Positions 22,331 through 34,323 of a DNA stretch of 64,000 nucleotides are shown here, piece after piece; within the stretch, counting starts at the first letter, position 1, and each line of letters begins with the position of its first letter. This DNA comes from Budorcas taxicolor (taxonomy: Eukaryota > Chordata > Mammalia > Artiodactyla > Bovidae), in NCBI RefSeq assembly GCF_023091745.1, contig NW_026291792.1, positions 868,001 through 932,000 of the forward strand, in the 5' to 3' direction. The notes under the pieces are model-generated. The model saw only the letters and a program-made list of their open reading frames with translations, was not told the DNA's origin and made no database searches. Made by a program: the position numbers and the translations under genes.

Positions 22331-22690
22331 GCCTCAAAGGCAAGGCAGGAGCGGAGCTGAGGCCAGGAAGGCACAAGTGGCCTCTCCCAGCATCGCACAG
22401 CCTGCTCCTTCCTGGGCAGCAAGTCTAGCAGCGAGGCAAGCCTGGGCAAGTCTCGTCCAGGGCAGAGCAGCCTCACGCAAGGAACTTGACAATATCCGGC
22501 CTCTGAGCAGAGCTGGAGCTCTGCCGTACTGGAGGCGCACCGGCTCCGCAAGAGCAGGGATTGTCACTGCAAGCAGCCTGGCTCCCCCGACTCTTCCAAG
22601 GAGGCTTGCTTCCCCGTGAACGGTGCACCTGGCTTCCAGGCAGGGACGCCCTGCGCCTCCTGCAGGTCTTGGCTCAGGGGCCGCTTCCCC
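22321..22690 (+). repeat. ~370-bp segment shared with HOR-E 30 kb away
   Basis: This stretch matches 52401-52770 and 56600-56969 almost base for base. It shares CTGGCCTCAAAGGC, GGAAGGCACAAGTGG, CTGGGCAGCAAG, TCTCGTCCAGGGC, CTTGACAATATCCGG, GATTGTCACTGCAAGCAGCC and CCCCGTGAACGGTGCACC. The match ends near 22695, where HOR-E has GAGCTGAGTCTCAGGG instead of GAGCTGGGGCTGTGGG. The offset of 30,080 bp equals 43 monomers. Confidence 0.85.
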
Positions 22691-25590
22691 TGAGCTGGGG
22701 CTGTGGGCGGGAGCCGAGACACGCAGGGGCAGGCCCCAACCTCCTGCACACGTCTCTGCTGGGGAGGAGAGCACGCGGGAAATGACGACTGTCAGGCACC
22801 TTCTGGGCGCTCACGGAGTCAGCCTCCGGGTGTGTGGGGCTGCAGACCCCAGCCAGGGGCCCTGGGAGCCTGGTGCTCTCCATGCAGCGCTGAGTCTGGG
22901 CGGCCAAGCAACCGCTCTAGGAGCCCTGCAGTTGCCATTCCCTTCCCTATGACAGAGCTCTCACTGCTAGAGCCCTTGGCAGTGTGCAACACACCGGCCC
23001 CTAAACCCACTGCAAGGACGCCTGGGGACTAGGTGCAAAGGCAAGGCAGGAGTGGAGCTGAGGCCAGGAAGGCGCCTGTAGCGTCTCCCAGTCTCGCGCA
23101 GCCTGCTCCTTGCTGGTCAGGAAGCCTAGACGCGAGGCAAGTCTGGACCAGGCTCGCCCAGGGCAGAGCAGCCTCACGCCAGCAACTCTGCCACATCGGG
23201 CCTCTGAGCAGAGCTGGAGCTCTGCCGTACTGGAGGCGCACTGGGCTCCGCCCTAGGGATTGCAGCCACAAGCAGCTGGGCTGCCTCCTCTTCCCCCGAG
23301 GAGGCTCGCTGACAGCATGCTGTGCACTAGGCTTCCAGGAGGGGGCGCGCCGCGCTTCCTGCAGGTCTTGGCTCAGGGGCTGCTTCGCCTGAGCTGGGGC
23401 AGAGGGCGGGAGCCCAGACACGCAATGGCAGGCCCCAACTACCTGCACACATCTCTGCTGGGGAGGAGAGCGCTAGGGAAATGACGTCTGTCAGGCAACT
23501 TCTGGGTGCCCACGGAGTCAGCCTCCGGGTGTGTGGGGCTGCAGACCACAGCCAGGGGACCTGGGAGCCTTGTGCTCTCCGTGCGGCGCTGAGTCTGGGC
23601 GGCCAAGCAACCGCTGGAGGAGCCCTGCACTTGCCCACCCCTTCCTCTAATAGAGCCCTCACTGCTGGAGCGCTTGGCAGGGTGCAAGGCACCGACCCCA
23701 AAGCCGTCCCCAAGGACGCCTGGGGCCTGGCTGCAAAGGCACGGCAGGAGCGGAGCTGAGGCCAGGAAGGCGCCAGTGGCCTCTCCCATCATCGCACAGC
23801 CTGCTCCTCCCTTGGCAGGAAGGCTCGCAGCGAGGCAAGCCTGGGCAAGTCTCGCCCAGGGCCGAGCAGCCTCGCGCAAGGAACTTGACTAGATCCGAAC
23901 TATGAGCAGAGATGGAGCTCTGCCGTACTGGAGGTGCACTCGGGTCCACAAGAGCAGGGATTGCAGCTGCAAGCGGCTTAGCTCCCCCGACTCTTCCAAG
24001 GAGGCTTGCTTCCCCGCGAACTGTGCACATGGCTTCCAGGCAAGGATGCCCCACGCCTCCTGCAGGTCTTGGCTCAGGGGCCGCTTCCCCTGAGCTGGGG
24101 CTGTGGGCGGGAGCCCAGACACGCAGGGGCAGGCCCCAACCTCCTGCACACGTCTCTGCTGGGGAGGAGAGCATTCGGGAAATGACGTCTGTCAGGCAAC
24201 TTCTGGGCGCTCACAGAGTCAGCCTCCGGGTGTGTGGGGCTGCCGACCCCAGCCAGGGGCGCTGGGAGCCTGGTGCTCTCCGTGCTGTGCTGAGTCTGGG
24301 CGGCCAAGCAACCGCTGGTGGAGCCCTGCAGTTGCCATTCCCTTCCCTATGACAGAGCTCTCACTGCTGGAGCCCTTGGCAGTGTGCAACACACCGGCCC
24401 CTAAACCCACTGCAAGGACGCCTGGGGACTATGTGCAAAGGCAAGGCAGGAGTGGAGCTGAGGCCAGGAAGGCGCCTGGAGCGTCTCCCAGTCTCGCGCA
24501 GCCTGCTCCTTGCTGGTCAGGAAGCCTAGACGCGAGGCAAGTCTGGGCCAGGCTCGCCCAGGGCAGAGCAGCCTCACGCCTGCAACTCTGCCACATCGGG
24601 CCTCTGAGCAGAGCTGGAGCTCTGCCGTACTGGAGGCGCACTGGGCTCCGCCCAAGGAATTGCAGCCACAGGCAGCTGGGCTGCCTCCTCTTCCCCTGAG
24701 GAGGCTCGCTGCCAGCATGCTGTGCACTAGGCTTCCAGGAGGGGGCGCCCCGCGCTTCCTGCAGGTCTTGGCTCAGGGGCTGCTTCGCCTGAGCTGGGGC
24801 TGTGGGCGGGAGCCCAGACACGCAGGGGCAGGCCCCAACCTCCTGCACACGTCTCTGCTGGGGAGGAGAGCCCCAGGGAAATGACGTCTGTCAGGCAACT
24901 TCTGGGTGCCCACGGAGTCAGCCTCCGGGTGTTTGAGGATGCAGACCACAGCCAGGGGACCTGGGAGCCTTGTGCTCTCCGTGCGGCACTGAGTCTGGGT
25001 GGCCAAGCAACCGCTGGAGGAGCCCTGCACTTGCCCTCCCCTTCCTCTAATAGAGCCCTCACTGCTGCAGCGCTTGACAGAGTGCAAGGCACCGACCCCA
25101 AACCCGTCCCAAGGACGACTGGGCCCTGGCTGCAAAGGCAAGGCAGGAGCGGAGCTGAGGCCAGGAAGGCGCCAGTGGCCTCTCCCAGCATCGCACAGCC
25201 TGCTCCTTCCTGGGCAGGAAGGCTAGCAGCGAGGCAAGCCTGGGCAAGTCTAGCCCAGGGCAGAGCAGCCTCGCGCAAGGAACTTGACTAGATCCGGCCT
25301 CTGAGCAGACCTGGAGCTCTGCCGTACTGGAGGCGTACTCGGCTCCGCAAAAGCAGGGATTGCAGCTGCAAGCGGCTTGGCTCCCCCGACTCTTCCAAGG
25401 AGGCTTGCTTCCCCGCGAACTGTGCACCTGGCTTCCAGGCAGGGACGCGCTGCGCCTCCTGCAGGTCTTGGCTCAGGGGCCGCTTCCCCTGAGCTGGGGC
25501 TGTGGGCGGGAGCCCAGACACGCAGGGGCAGGCCCCAACCTCCTGCACACGTCTCTGCTGGGGAGGAGAGTGCTAGGGAAATGACGTCTG
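22331..25590. repeat. Mixed alpha/beta monomers between HOR-A and HOR-B
   Basis: Five monomers (landmarks 22784, 23483, 24184, 24883, 25583) alternate in class but do not repeat one another closely. The domain begins abruptly at GGCCTCAAAGGCAAGG, a segment also found in HOR-E. The CENP-B-like core reappears at 23383 and 24783. One beta unit carries GGGGCAGAGGGCGGGAG (23396), similar to a variant in HOR-E. Confidence 0.7.
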
Positions 25591-26284
25591 TCAGGCAACT
25601 TCTGGGTGCCCACGGAGTCAGAATCCGGGTGTGTGGGGCTGCAGACCACAGCCAGGGGACCTGGGAGCCTTCTGCTCTCCGAGCGGCGCTGAGTCTGGGC
25701 GGCCAAGCAACCGCTGGAGGAGCCCTGCACTTGCCCTCCCCTTCCTCTAATAGAGCCCTCACTGCTGGAGCGCTTGGCAGGGTGCAAGGCACCGACCCCA
25801 AAGCCGTCCCCAAGGACGCCTGGGGCCTGGCTGCAAAGGCAAGGCAGGAGCCTAGCTGAGGCCAGGAAGGCGCCAGTGGCCTCTCCCAGCAACGCACAGC
25901 CTGCTCCTTCCTGGGCAGGAAGGCTAGCACCGAGGCAAGCCTGGGCAAGCCTCGCCCAGGGCAGAGCAGCCTCGCGCAAGGAACTTGACTAGATCCGGCC
26001 TCTGAGCAGAGCTGGAGCTCTGCCCTTCTGGAGGCGCACTCCGCACCACAAAAGCAGGGATTGCAGCTGCAAGCGGCTTGGCTCCCCCGGCTCTTCCAAG
26101 GAGGCTTGCTTCCCCGCGAACTGTGCACCTGGCTTCCAGGCAGGGACCCACAGCGCCTCCTGCAGGTCTTGGCTCAGGGGCCGCTTCCACTGAGCTGGGG
26201 CTGTGGGCGGGAGCCGAGACACGCAGGGGCAGGCCCCAACCTCCTGCACACGTCTCTGCTGGGGAGGAGAGCACTCGGGAAATG

Positions 26285-26983
26285 ACGTCTGTCAGGCACC
26301 TTCTGGGCGCTCACGGAGTCAGCCTCCGGGTGTGTGGGGCTGCAGACCCCAGCCAGGGGACCTGGGAGCCTGGTGCTCTCCGTGCTGTGCTGAGTCTGGG
26401 CGGCCAAGCAACCGCTGGAGGAGCCCTGCAGTTGCCATTCCCTTCCCTATGACAGAGCTCTCACTGCTGGAGCCCTTGGCAGTGTGCAACACACCGGCCC
26501 CTAAACCCACTGCAAGGACGCCTGGGGACTATGTGCAAAGGCAAGGCAGGAGTGGACCTGAGGCCAGGAAGGCGCCTGTAGCGTCTCCCAGTCTCGCGCA
26601 GCCTGCTCCTTCCTGGTCAGGAAGCCTAGACACGAGGCAAGTCTGGGCCAGGCTCGCCCAGGGCAGGGCAGCCTCACGCCAGCAACTCTGCCACATCGGG
26701 CCTCTGAGCAGAGCTGGAGCTCTGCCGTACAGGAGGCGCACTGGGCTCCGCCCAAGGGATTGCAGCCACACGCAGCTGGGCTGCCTCCTCTTCCCCCGAG
26801 GAGGCTCGCTGCCAGCATGCTGTGCACTAGGCTTCCAGGAGGGGGCGCCCCGCGCTTCCTGCAGGTCTTGGCTCAGGGGCTGCTTCGCCTGAGCTGGGGC
26901 TGTGGGCGGGAGCCCAGACACGCAGGGGCAGGCCCCAACCACCTGCACACGTCTCTGCTGGGGAGGAGAGCACTCGGGAAATG
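26285..26983 (+). repeat. Representative beta-class monomer (699 bp)
   Basis: Beta diagnostics in order are GGCACCTTCTGGGCGCTCAC after the landmark, GACCCCAGCCAGGGG, CCGTGCTGTGCTGAG, TTGCCATTCCCTTCCCTATG, CAACACACCGGCC, TGTAGCGTCTCCCAGTCTCG, CTTCCTGGTCAGGAAG, GCCACATCGGGCC, GATTGCAGCCACACGCAG, the GCCTCCTC/GAGGAGGC inverted repeat, GCATGCTGTGCACTAGG, the CTCF-like CCAGGAGGGGGCGC and the CENP-B-like TTCGCCTGAGCTGGG. Alpha and beta agree almost fully around the landmark and around the GAGCTC dyad but differ at many fixed positions elsewhere. They are two ancient subfamilies that generally alternate. Confidence 0.85.
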
Positions 26984-27684
26984 ACGTCTGTCAGGCAACT
27001 TCTGGGTGCCCACGGAGTCAGCCTCCGGGTGTGTGGGGCTGCAGACCACAGCCAGGGGACCTGGGAGCCTTCTGCTCTCCGAGCGGCGCTGAGTCTGGGC
27101 GCCCAAGCAACCGCTGGAGGAGCCCTGCACTTGCCCTCCCCTTCCTCTAATAGAGCCCTCACTGCTGGAGCGCTTGGCAGGGTGCAAGGCACCGACCCCA
27201 AAGCCGTCCCCAAGGACGCCTGGGGCCTGGCTGCAAAGGCAAGGCAGGAGCCTAGCTGAGGCCAGGAAGGCGCCAGTGGCCTCTCCCAGCATCACACAGC
27301 CTGCTCCTTCCTGGGCAGGAAGGCTAGCAGCGAGGCAAGCCTGGGCAAGTCTCGCCCAGGGCAGAGCAGCCTCGCGCAAGGAACTTGACTAGATCCGGCC
27401 TCTGAGCAGAGCTGGAGCTCTGCCCTTCTGGAGGCGCACTCCGCGCCACAAAAGCAGGGATTGCAGCTGCAAGCGGCTTGGCTCCCCCGGCTCTTCCAAG
27501 GAGGCTTGCTTCCCCGCGAACTGTGCACCTGGCTTCCAGGCAGGGACCCACCGCGCCTCCTGCAGGTCTTGGCTCAGGGGCCGCTTCCCCTGAGCTGGGG
27601 CTGTGGGCGGGAGCCGAGACACGCAGGGGCAGGCCCCAACCTCCTGCACACGTCTCTGCTGGGGAGGAGAGCACTCGGGAAATG
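26984..27684 (+). repeat. Representative alpha-class monomer (701 bp)
   Basis: This unit shows the alpha diagnostics in order. They are GGCAACTTCTGGGTGCCC just after the landmark, ACCACAGCCAGGGGACC, CTCTAATAGAG, ACCCCAAAGCCGTCCCC, CAGTGGCCTCTCCCAGCATC, AAGGAACTTGACTAGATCC, the palindrome TTGCAGCTGCAA, CCGCGAACTGTGCAC and GGGGCCGCTTCCCC. The E-box CACGTG that follows GTG in most alpha copies reads CACCTG here. Alpha monomers also carry the three-dyad cluster described at 2094-2211. The TTCCCCTGAGC at the end is the alpha counterpart of the beta CENP-B-like site and lacks the TTCG half. Confidence 0.85.
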
Positions 27685-30600
27685 ACGTCTGTCAGGCACC
27701 TTCTGGGCGCTCACGGAGTCAGCCTCCGGGTGTGTGGGGCTGCAGACCCCAGCCAGGGGACCTGGGAGCCTGGTGCTCTCCGTGCTGTGCTGAGTCTGGG
27801 CGGCCAAGCAACCGCTGGAGGAGCCCTGCAGTTGCCATTCCCTTCCCTATGACCGAGCTCTCACTGCTGGAGCCCTTGGCAGTGTGCAACACACCGGCCC
27901 CTAAACCCACTGCAAGGACGCCTGGGGACTATGTGCAAAGGCAAGGCAGGAGTGGAGCTGAGGCCAGGAAGGCGCCTGTAGCGTCTCCCAGTCTCGCGCA
28001 GCCTGCTCCTTCCTGGTCAGGAAGCCTAGACGCGAGGCAAGTCTGGGACAGGCTCGCCCAGGGCAGAGCAGCCTCACGCCAGCAACTCTGCCACATCGGG
28101 CCTCTGAGCAGAGCTGGAGCTCTGCCGTACAGGAGGCGCACTGGGCTCCGCCCAAGGGATTGCAGCCACACGCAGCTGGGCTGCCTCCTCTTCCCCCGAG
28201 GAGGCTCGCTGCCAGCATGCTGTGCACTAGGCTTCCAGGAGGGGGCGCCCCGCGCTTCCTGCAGGTCTTGGCTCAGGGGCTGCTTCGCCTGAGCTGGGGC
28301 TGTGGGCGGGAGCCCAGACACGCAGGGGCAGGCCCCAACCACCTGCACACGCCTCTGCTGGGGAGGAGAGTGCTAGGGAAATGACGTCTGTCAGGTAACT
28401 TCTGGGTGCCCACGGAATCAGCCTCCGCGTGTGTGGGGCTGCAGACCACAGCCAGGGGACCTGGGAGCCTTCTGTTCTCCGAGCGGCGCTGAGTCTGGGC
28501 GGCCAAGCAACCGCTGGAGGAGCCCTGCACTTGCCCTCCCCTTCCTCTAATAGAGCCCTCACTGCTGGAGCGCTTGGCAGGGTGCAAGGCACCGACTCCA
28601 AAGCCGTCCCCAAGGACGCCTGGGGCCTGGCTCAAAGGCAAGGCAGGAGCCTAGCTGAGGCCAGGATGGCGCCAGTGGCCTCTCCCAGCATCGCACAGAC
28701 TGCTCCTTCCTGGGCAGGAAGGTTAGCAGCGAGGCAAGCCTGGTCAACTCTCGCCCAGGGCAGAGCAGCCTCGCGCAAGGAACTTGACTAGATCCGGCCT
28801 CTGAGCAGAGCTGGAGCTCTGCCGAACTGGAGGCGCACTCGGCTCCGCAAAAGCAGGGATTGCAGCTGCAAGTGGCTTGGCTCCCCCGACTCTTCCAAGG
28901 AGGCTTGCTTCCCAGCGAACTTTGCACATGGCTTCCAGGCAGGGACGCGCCGCACCTCCTGCAGGTCTTGGCTCAGGGGCCGCTTCCCCTGACCTGGGGC
29001 TGTGGGCGGGAGCCCAGACACGCAGGGGCAGGCCCCAACCTCCTGCACACGTCTCTGCTGGGAAGGAGAGCACTCGGGAAATGACGTCTGTCAGGCACCT
29101 TCTGGGCGCTCACGGAGTCAGCCTCCGGGTGTGTGGGGCTGCAGACCACAGCCAGGGGCCCTGGGAGCCTGGTGCTCTCCGTGCTGTGCTGAGTCTGGGC
29201 GGCCAAGCAACCGCTGGAGGAGCCCTGCAGTTGCCATTCCCTTCCCTATGACAGAGCTCTCACTGCTGGAGCCCTTGGCAGTGTGCAACACACCGGCCCC
29301 TAAACCCACTGCAAGGACGCCTGGGGACTATGTGCAAAGGCAAGGCAGGAGTGGAGCTGAGGCCAGGAAGGCGCCTGTAGCGTCTCCCAGTCTCGCGCAG
29401 CCTGCTCCTTCCTGGTCAGGAAGCCTAGACACGAGGCAAGTCTGGGCCAGGCTCGCCCAGGGCAGGGCAGCCTCACGCCAGCAACTCTGCCACATCGGGC
29501 CTCTGAGCAGAGCTGGAGCTCTGCCGTACAGGAGGCGCACTGGGCTCCGCCCAAGGGATTGCAGCCACACGCAGCTGGGCTGCCTCCTCTTCCCCCGAGG
29601 AGGCTCGCTGCCAGCATGCTGTGCACTAGGCTTCCAGGAGGGGGCGCCCCGCGCTTCCTGCAGGTCTTGGCTCAGGGGCTGCTTCGCCTGAGCTGGGGCT
29701 GTGGGCGGGAGCCCAGACACGCAGGGGCAGGCCCCAACCACCTGCACACGTCTCTGCTGGGGAGGAGAGTGCTAGGGAAATGACGTCTGTCAGGCAACTT
29801 CTGGGTGCCCACGGAGTCAGCCTCCGGGTGTGTGGGGCTGCAGACCACAGCCAGGGGACCTGGGAGCCTTCTGCTCTCCGAGCGGCGCTGAGTCTGGGCG
29901 GCCAAGCAACCGCTGGAGGAGCCCTGCACTTGCCCTCCCCTTCCTCTAATAGAGCCCTCACTGCTGGAGCGCTTGGCAGGGTGCAAGGCACCGACCCCAA
30001 AGCCGTCCCCAAGGACGCCTGGGGCCTGGCTGCAAAGGCAAGGCAGGAGCCTAGCTGAGGCCAGGAAGGCGCCAGTGGCCTCTCCCAGCATCGCACAGCC
30101 TGCTCCTTCCTGGGCAGGAAGGCTAGCAGCGAGGCAAGCCTGGGCAAGTCTCGCCCAGGGCAGAGCAGCCTCGCGCAAGGAACTTGACTAGATCCGGCCT
30201 CTGAGCAGAGCTGGAGCTCTGCCCTTCTGGAGGCGCACTCGGCGCCACAAAAGCAGGGATTGCAGCTGCAAGCGGCTTGGCTCCCCCGGCTCTTCCAAGG
30301 AGGCTTGCTTCCCCGCGAACTGTGCACCTGGCTTCCAGGCAGGGACCCACCGCGCCTCCTGCAGGTCTTGGCTCAGGGGCCGCTTCCCCTGAGCTGGGGC
30401 TGTGGGCGGGAGCCGAGACACGCAGGGGCAGGCCCCAACCTCTTGCACACGTCTCTGCTGGGGAGGAGAGCACTCGGGAAATGACGTCTGTCAGGCACCT
30501 TCTGGGCGCTCACCGAGTCAGCCTCCGGGTGTGTGGGGCTGCAGACCCCAGCCAGGGGACCTGGGAGCCTGGTGCTCTCCGTGCTGTGCTGAGTCTGGGC

Positions 30601-32820
30601 GGCCAAGCAACCGCTGGAGGAGCCCTGTAGTTGCCATTCCCTTCCCTATGACAGAGCTCTCACTGCTGGAGCCCTTGGCAGTGTGCAACACACCGGCCCC
30701 TAAACCCACTGCAAGGACGCCTGGGGACTATGTGCAAAGGCAAGGCAGGAGTGGACCTGAGGCCAGGAAGGCGCCTGTAGCGTCTCCCAGTCTCGCGCAG
30801 CCTGCTCCTTCCTGGTCAGGAAGCCTAGACGCGAGGCAAGTCTGGGACAGGCTCGCCCAGGGCAGAGCAGCCTCACGCCAGCAACTCTGCCACATCGGGC
30901 CTCTGAGCAGAGCTGGAGCTCTGCCGTACTGGAGGCGCACTGGGCTCCGCCCAAGGGATTGCAGCCACACGCAGCTGGGCTGCCTCCTCTTCCCCCGAGG
31001 AGGCTCGCTGCCAGCATGCTGTGCACTAGGCTTCCAGGAGGGGGCGCCCCGCGCTTCCTGCAGGTCTTGGCTCAGGGTCTGCTTCGCCTGAGCTGGGGCT
31101 GTGGGCGGGAGCCCAGACACGCAGGGGCAGGCCCCAACCACCTGCACACGCCTCTGCTGGGGAGGAGAGTGCTAGGGAAATGACGTCTGTCAGGTAACTT
31201 CTGGGTGCCCACGGAATCAGCCTCCGGGTGTGTGGGGCTGCAGACCACAGCCAGGGGCCTGGGAGCCTTCTGCTCTCCGAGCGGCGCTGAGTCTGGGCGG
31301 TCAAGCAACCGCTGGAGGAGCCCTGCACTTGCCCTCCCCTTCCTCTAATAGAGCCCTCACTGCTGGAGCGCTTGGCAGGGTGCAAGGCACCGACTCCAAA
31401 GGCGTCCCCAAGGACGCCTGGGGCCTGGCTCAAAGGCAAGGCAGGAGCCAGCTGAGGCCAGGATGGCGCCAGTGGCCTCTCCCAGCATCGCACAGACTGC
31501 TCCTTCCTGGGCAGGAAGGTTAGCAGCGAGGCAAGCCTGGTCAACTCTCGCCCAGGGCAGAGCAGCCTCGCGCAAGGAACTTGACTAGATCCGGCCTCTG
31601 AGCAGAGCTGGAGCTCTGCCCTTCTGGAGGCGCACTCGGCGCCACAAAAGCAGGGATTGCAGCTGCAAGCGGCTTGGCTCCCCCGGCTCTTCCAAGGAGG
31701 CTTGCTTCCCCGCGAACTGTGCACGTGGCTTCCAGGCAGGGACCCACCGCGCCTCCTGCAGGTCTTGGCTCAGGGGCCGCTTCCCCTGAGCTGGGGCTGT
31801 GGGCGGGAGCCGAGACACGCAGGGGCAGGCCCCAACCTCCTGCACAAGTCTCTGCTGGGGAGGAGAGTGCTAGGGAAATGACGTCTGTCAGGCAACTTCT
31901 GGGTGCCCAAGGAGTCAGCCTCCGGGTGTGTGGGGCTGCAGACCACAGCCAGGGGACCTGGGAGCCTTGTGCTCTCCGAGCGGCGCTGAGTCTGGGTGGC
32001 CAAGCAACCGCTGGAGGAGCCCTGAACTTGCCCTCCCCTTCCTCTAATAGAGCCCTCACTGCTGGAGCGCTTGGAAGGGTGTAAGGCACCGACCCCAAAG
32101 CCGTCCCCAAGGACGCCTGGGGCCTGGCTGCAAAGGCAAGGCAGGAGCCTAGCTGAGGCCAGGAAGGCGCCAGTGGCCTCTCCCAGCATCGCACAGCCTG
32201 CTCCTTCCTGGGCAGGAAGGCTAGCAGCGAGGCAAGCCTGGGCAAGTCTCGCCCAGGGCAGAGCAGGCTCGCGCAAGGAACTTGACTAGATCCGGCCTCT
32301 GAGCAGAGCTGGAGCTCTGCCGAACTGGAGGGGCACTCGGCTCGGCAAAAGCAGGGATTGCAGCTGCAAGTGGCTTGGCTCCCCCGACTCTTCCAAGGAG
32401 GCTTGCTTCCCCGCGAACTTTGCACATGTCTTCCAGGCAGGGACGCGCCGCGCCTCCTGCAGGTCTTGGCTCAGGGGCCGCTTCCCCTGAGCTGGGGCTG
32501 TGGGCGGGAGCCGAGACACGCAGGGGCAGGCCCCAACCTCCTGCACACGTCTCTGCTGGGAAGGAGAGCACTCGGGAAATGACGTCTGTCAGGCACCTTC
32601 TGGGCGCTCACGGAGTCAGCCTCCGGGTGTGTGGGGCTACAGACCCCAGCCAGGCGCCCTGGGAGCCTGGTGCTCTCCGTGCTGTGCTGAGTCTGGGCGG
32701 CCAAGCAACCACTGTAGGAGCCCTGCAGTTGCCATTCCCTTCCCTATGACAGAGCTCTCACTGCTGGAGCCCTTGGCAGTGTGCAACACACCGGCCCCTA
32801 AACCCACTGCAAGGACGCCT

Positions 32821-32857
32821 GGGGCCTGGCTGCAAAGGCAAGGCAGGAGACTAGCTG
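32821..32857 (+). repeat. Alpha patch inside a beta monomer
   Basis: The beta monomer reads CAACACACCGGCCCC, AAACCCACTGCAAGGACGCC, then switches to the alpha text GGGGCCTGGCTGCAAAGG and the HOR-B-like GAGACTAGCTGAG, and returns to beta at GGAGCGTCTCCCAGTCTCG. A patch of under 60 bp with both flanks of the other class is what a short gene-conversion tract would leave. Confidence 0.65.
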
Positions 32858-34307
32858 AGGCCAGGAAGGCGCCTGGAGCGTCTCCCAGTCTCGCACAGCC
32901 TGCTCCTTCCTGGTCAGGAAGCCTAGACGCGAGGCAAGTCTGGGCCAGTCTCGCCCAGGGCAGAGCAGCCTCACACCAGCAACTCTGCCACATCGGGCCT
33001 CTGAGCAGAGCTGGAGCTCTGCCGTACTGGAGGCGCCCTGAGCTCCTCCCAAGATGGGATTGCAGCCACAAGCAGCTGGGCTTCCTCCTCTTCCCCCAAG
33101 CAGCCTCGCTGCCCGCATGCTGTGCACTAGGCTTCCAGGAGGGGGCGCCCCTCTCTTCCTGCAGGTCTTGGCTCAGGGGCTGCTTCGCCTGAGCTGGGGC
33201 TGTGGGCGGGAGCCCAGACACGCAGGGGCAGGCCCCAACCACCTGAACACGTCTCTGCTGGGGAGGAGAGCGCTAGGGAAATGACGTCTGTCAGGTAACT
33301 TTTGGGTGCCCACGGAGTCAGCCTCCGGGTGTGTGGGGCTGCAGACCACAGCCAGGGGACCTGGGAGCCTTGTGCTCTCCGTGCGGCGCTGAGTCTGGGC
33401 GGCCAAGCAACCGCTGGAGGAGCCCTGCACTTGCCCTCCCCTTCCTCTAATAGAGCCCTCTCTGCTGGAGCACTTGCCAGGGTGCAAGCCACCGACCCCA
33501 AAGCCGTCCCCAAGGACCCCTGGGGCCTGGCTGCAAAGGCAAGGCAGGAGCGGAGCTGAGGCCAGGAAGGCGCCAGTGGCCTCTCCCAGCATCGCACAGC
33601 CTGCTCCTTCCTGGGCAGGAAGGCTAGCAGCGAGGCAAGCATGGGCAAGTCTCGCCCAGGGCAGAGCAGCCTCGCGCAAGGAACTTGACTAGATCCGGCC
33701 TCTGAGCAGACCTGGAGCTCTGCCGTACTGGAGGCGCACTCGGCTCCACAAGAGCAGGGATTGCAGCTGCAAGCGGCTTCGCTCCCCCGACTCTTCCAAG
33801 GAGGCTTGCTTCCCCGCGAACTGTGCACGTGGCTTCCAGGCAGGGACGCCCCGCGCCTCCTGCAGGTCTTGGCTCAGGGGCCGCTTCCCCTGAGCTGGGG
33901 CTGTGGGCGGGAGCCCAGACACGCAGGGGCAGGCCCCAACCTCCTGCACACATCTCTGCTGGGGAGGAGAGCACTCGGGAAATGACGTCTGTCAGGCACC
34001 TTCTGGGCGCTCACGGAGTCAGCCTCCGGGTGTGTGGGGCTGCCGACCCCAGCCAGGGGCCCTGGGAGCCTGGTGCTCTCCGTGCTGTGCTGAGTCTGGG
34101 CGGCCAAGCAACCGCTGGAGGAGCCCTGCAGTTGCCATTCCCTTCCCTATGACAGAGCTCTCACTGCTGGAGCGTTGGCAGTGTGCAACACACCGGCCCC
34201 TAAACCCACTGCAAGGACGCCTGGGGACTATGTGCAAAGGCAAGGCAGGAGTGGAGCTGAGGCCAGGAAGGCGCCTGTAGCTTCTCCCAGTCTCGCACAG
34301 CCTGCTC

Positions 34308-34323
34308 CTTCCTGATCAGGAAG
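34308..34323 (+). other. HOR-C-specific 16-bp perfect palindrome
   Basis: CTTCCTGATCAGGAAG arises from the beta CTTCCTGGTCAGGAAG by one G-to-A change that completes the symmetry. It is repeated at 36408, 38508 and 40608, exactly once per 2,100-bp trimer, and was seen in no other domain. Confidence 0.9.

Larger units (their letters stand above)
25591..32860. repeat. HOR-B: ~1,400-bp dimer with irregular superstructure
   Basis: The private marker CAGGAGCCTAGCTGAG recurs with its CCTAG at 25851, 27251, 28650 and 30050, in a shortened form (GAGCCAGCTGAG) at 31448, and again at 32148. The spacings are therefore four dimers and then one monomer. A second marker, CACGCCTCTGCTGGGG with GTCAGGTAACTTC, occurs only before and after landmarks 28383 and 31182, which are 2,799 bp or four monomers apart. 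A third, GCAAGTGGCTTGG, occurs near 28868 and 32366, five monomers apart. The domain is a dimer array overlaid by later four- and five-monomer exchanges. Confidence 0.8.
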
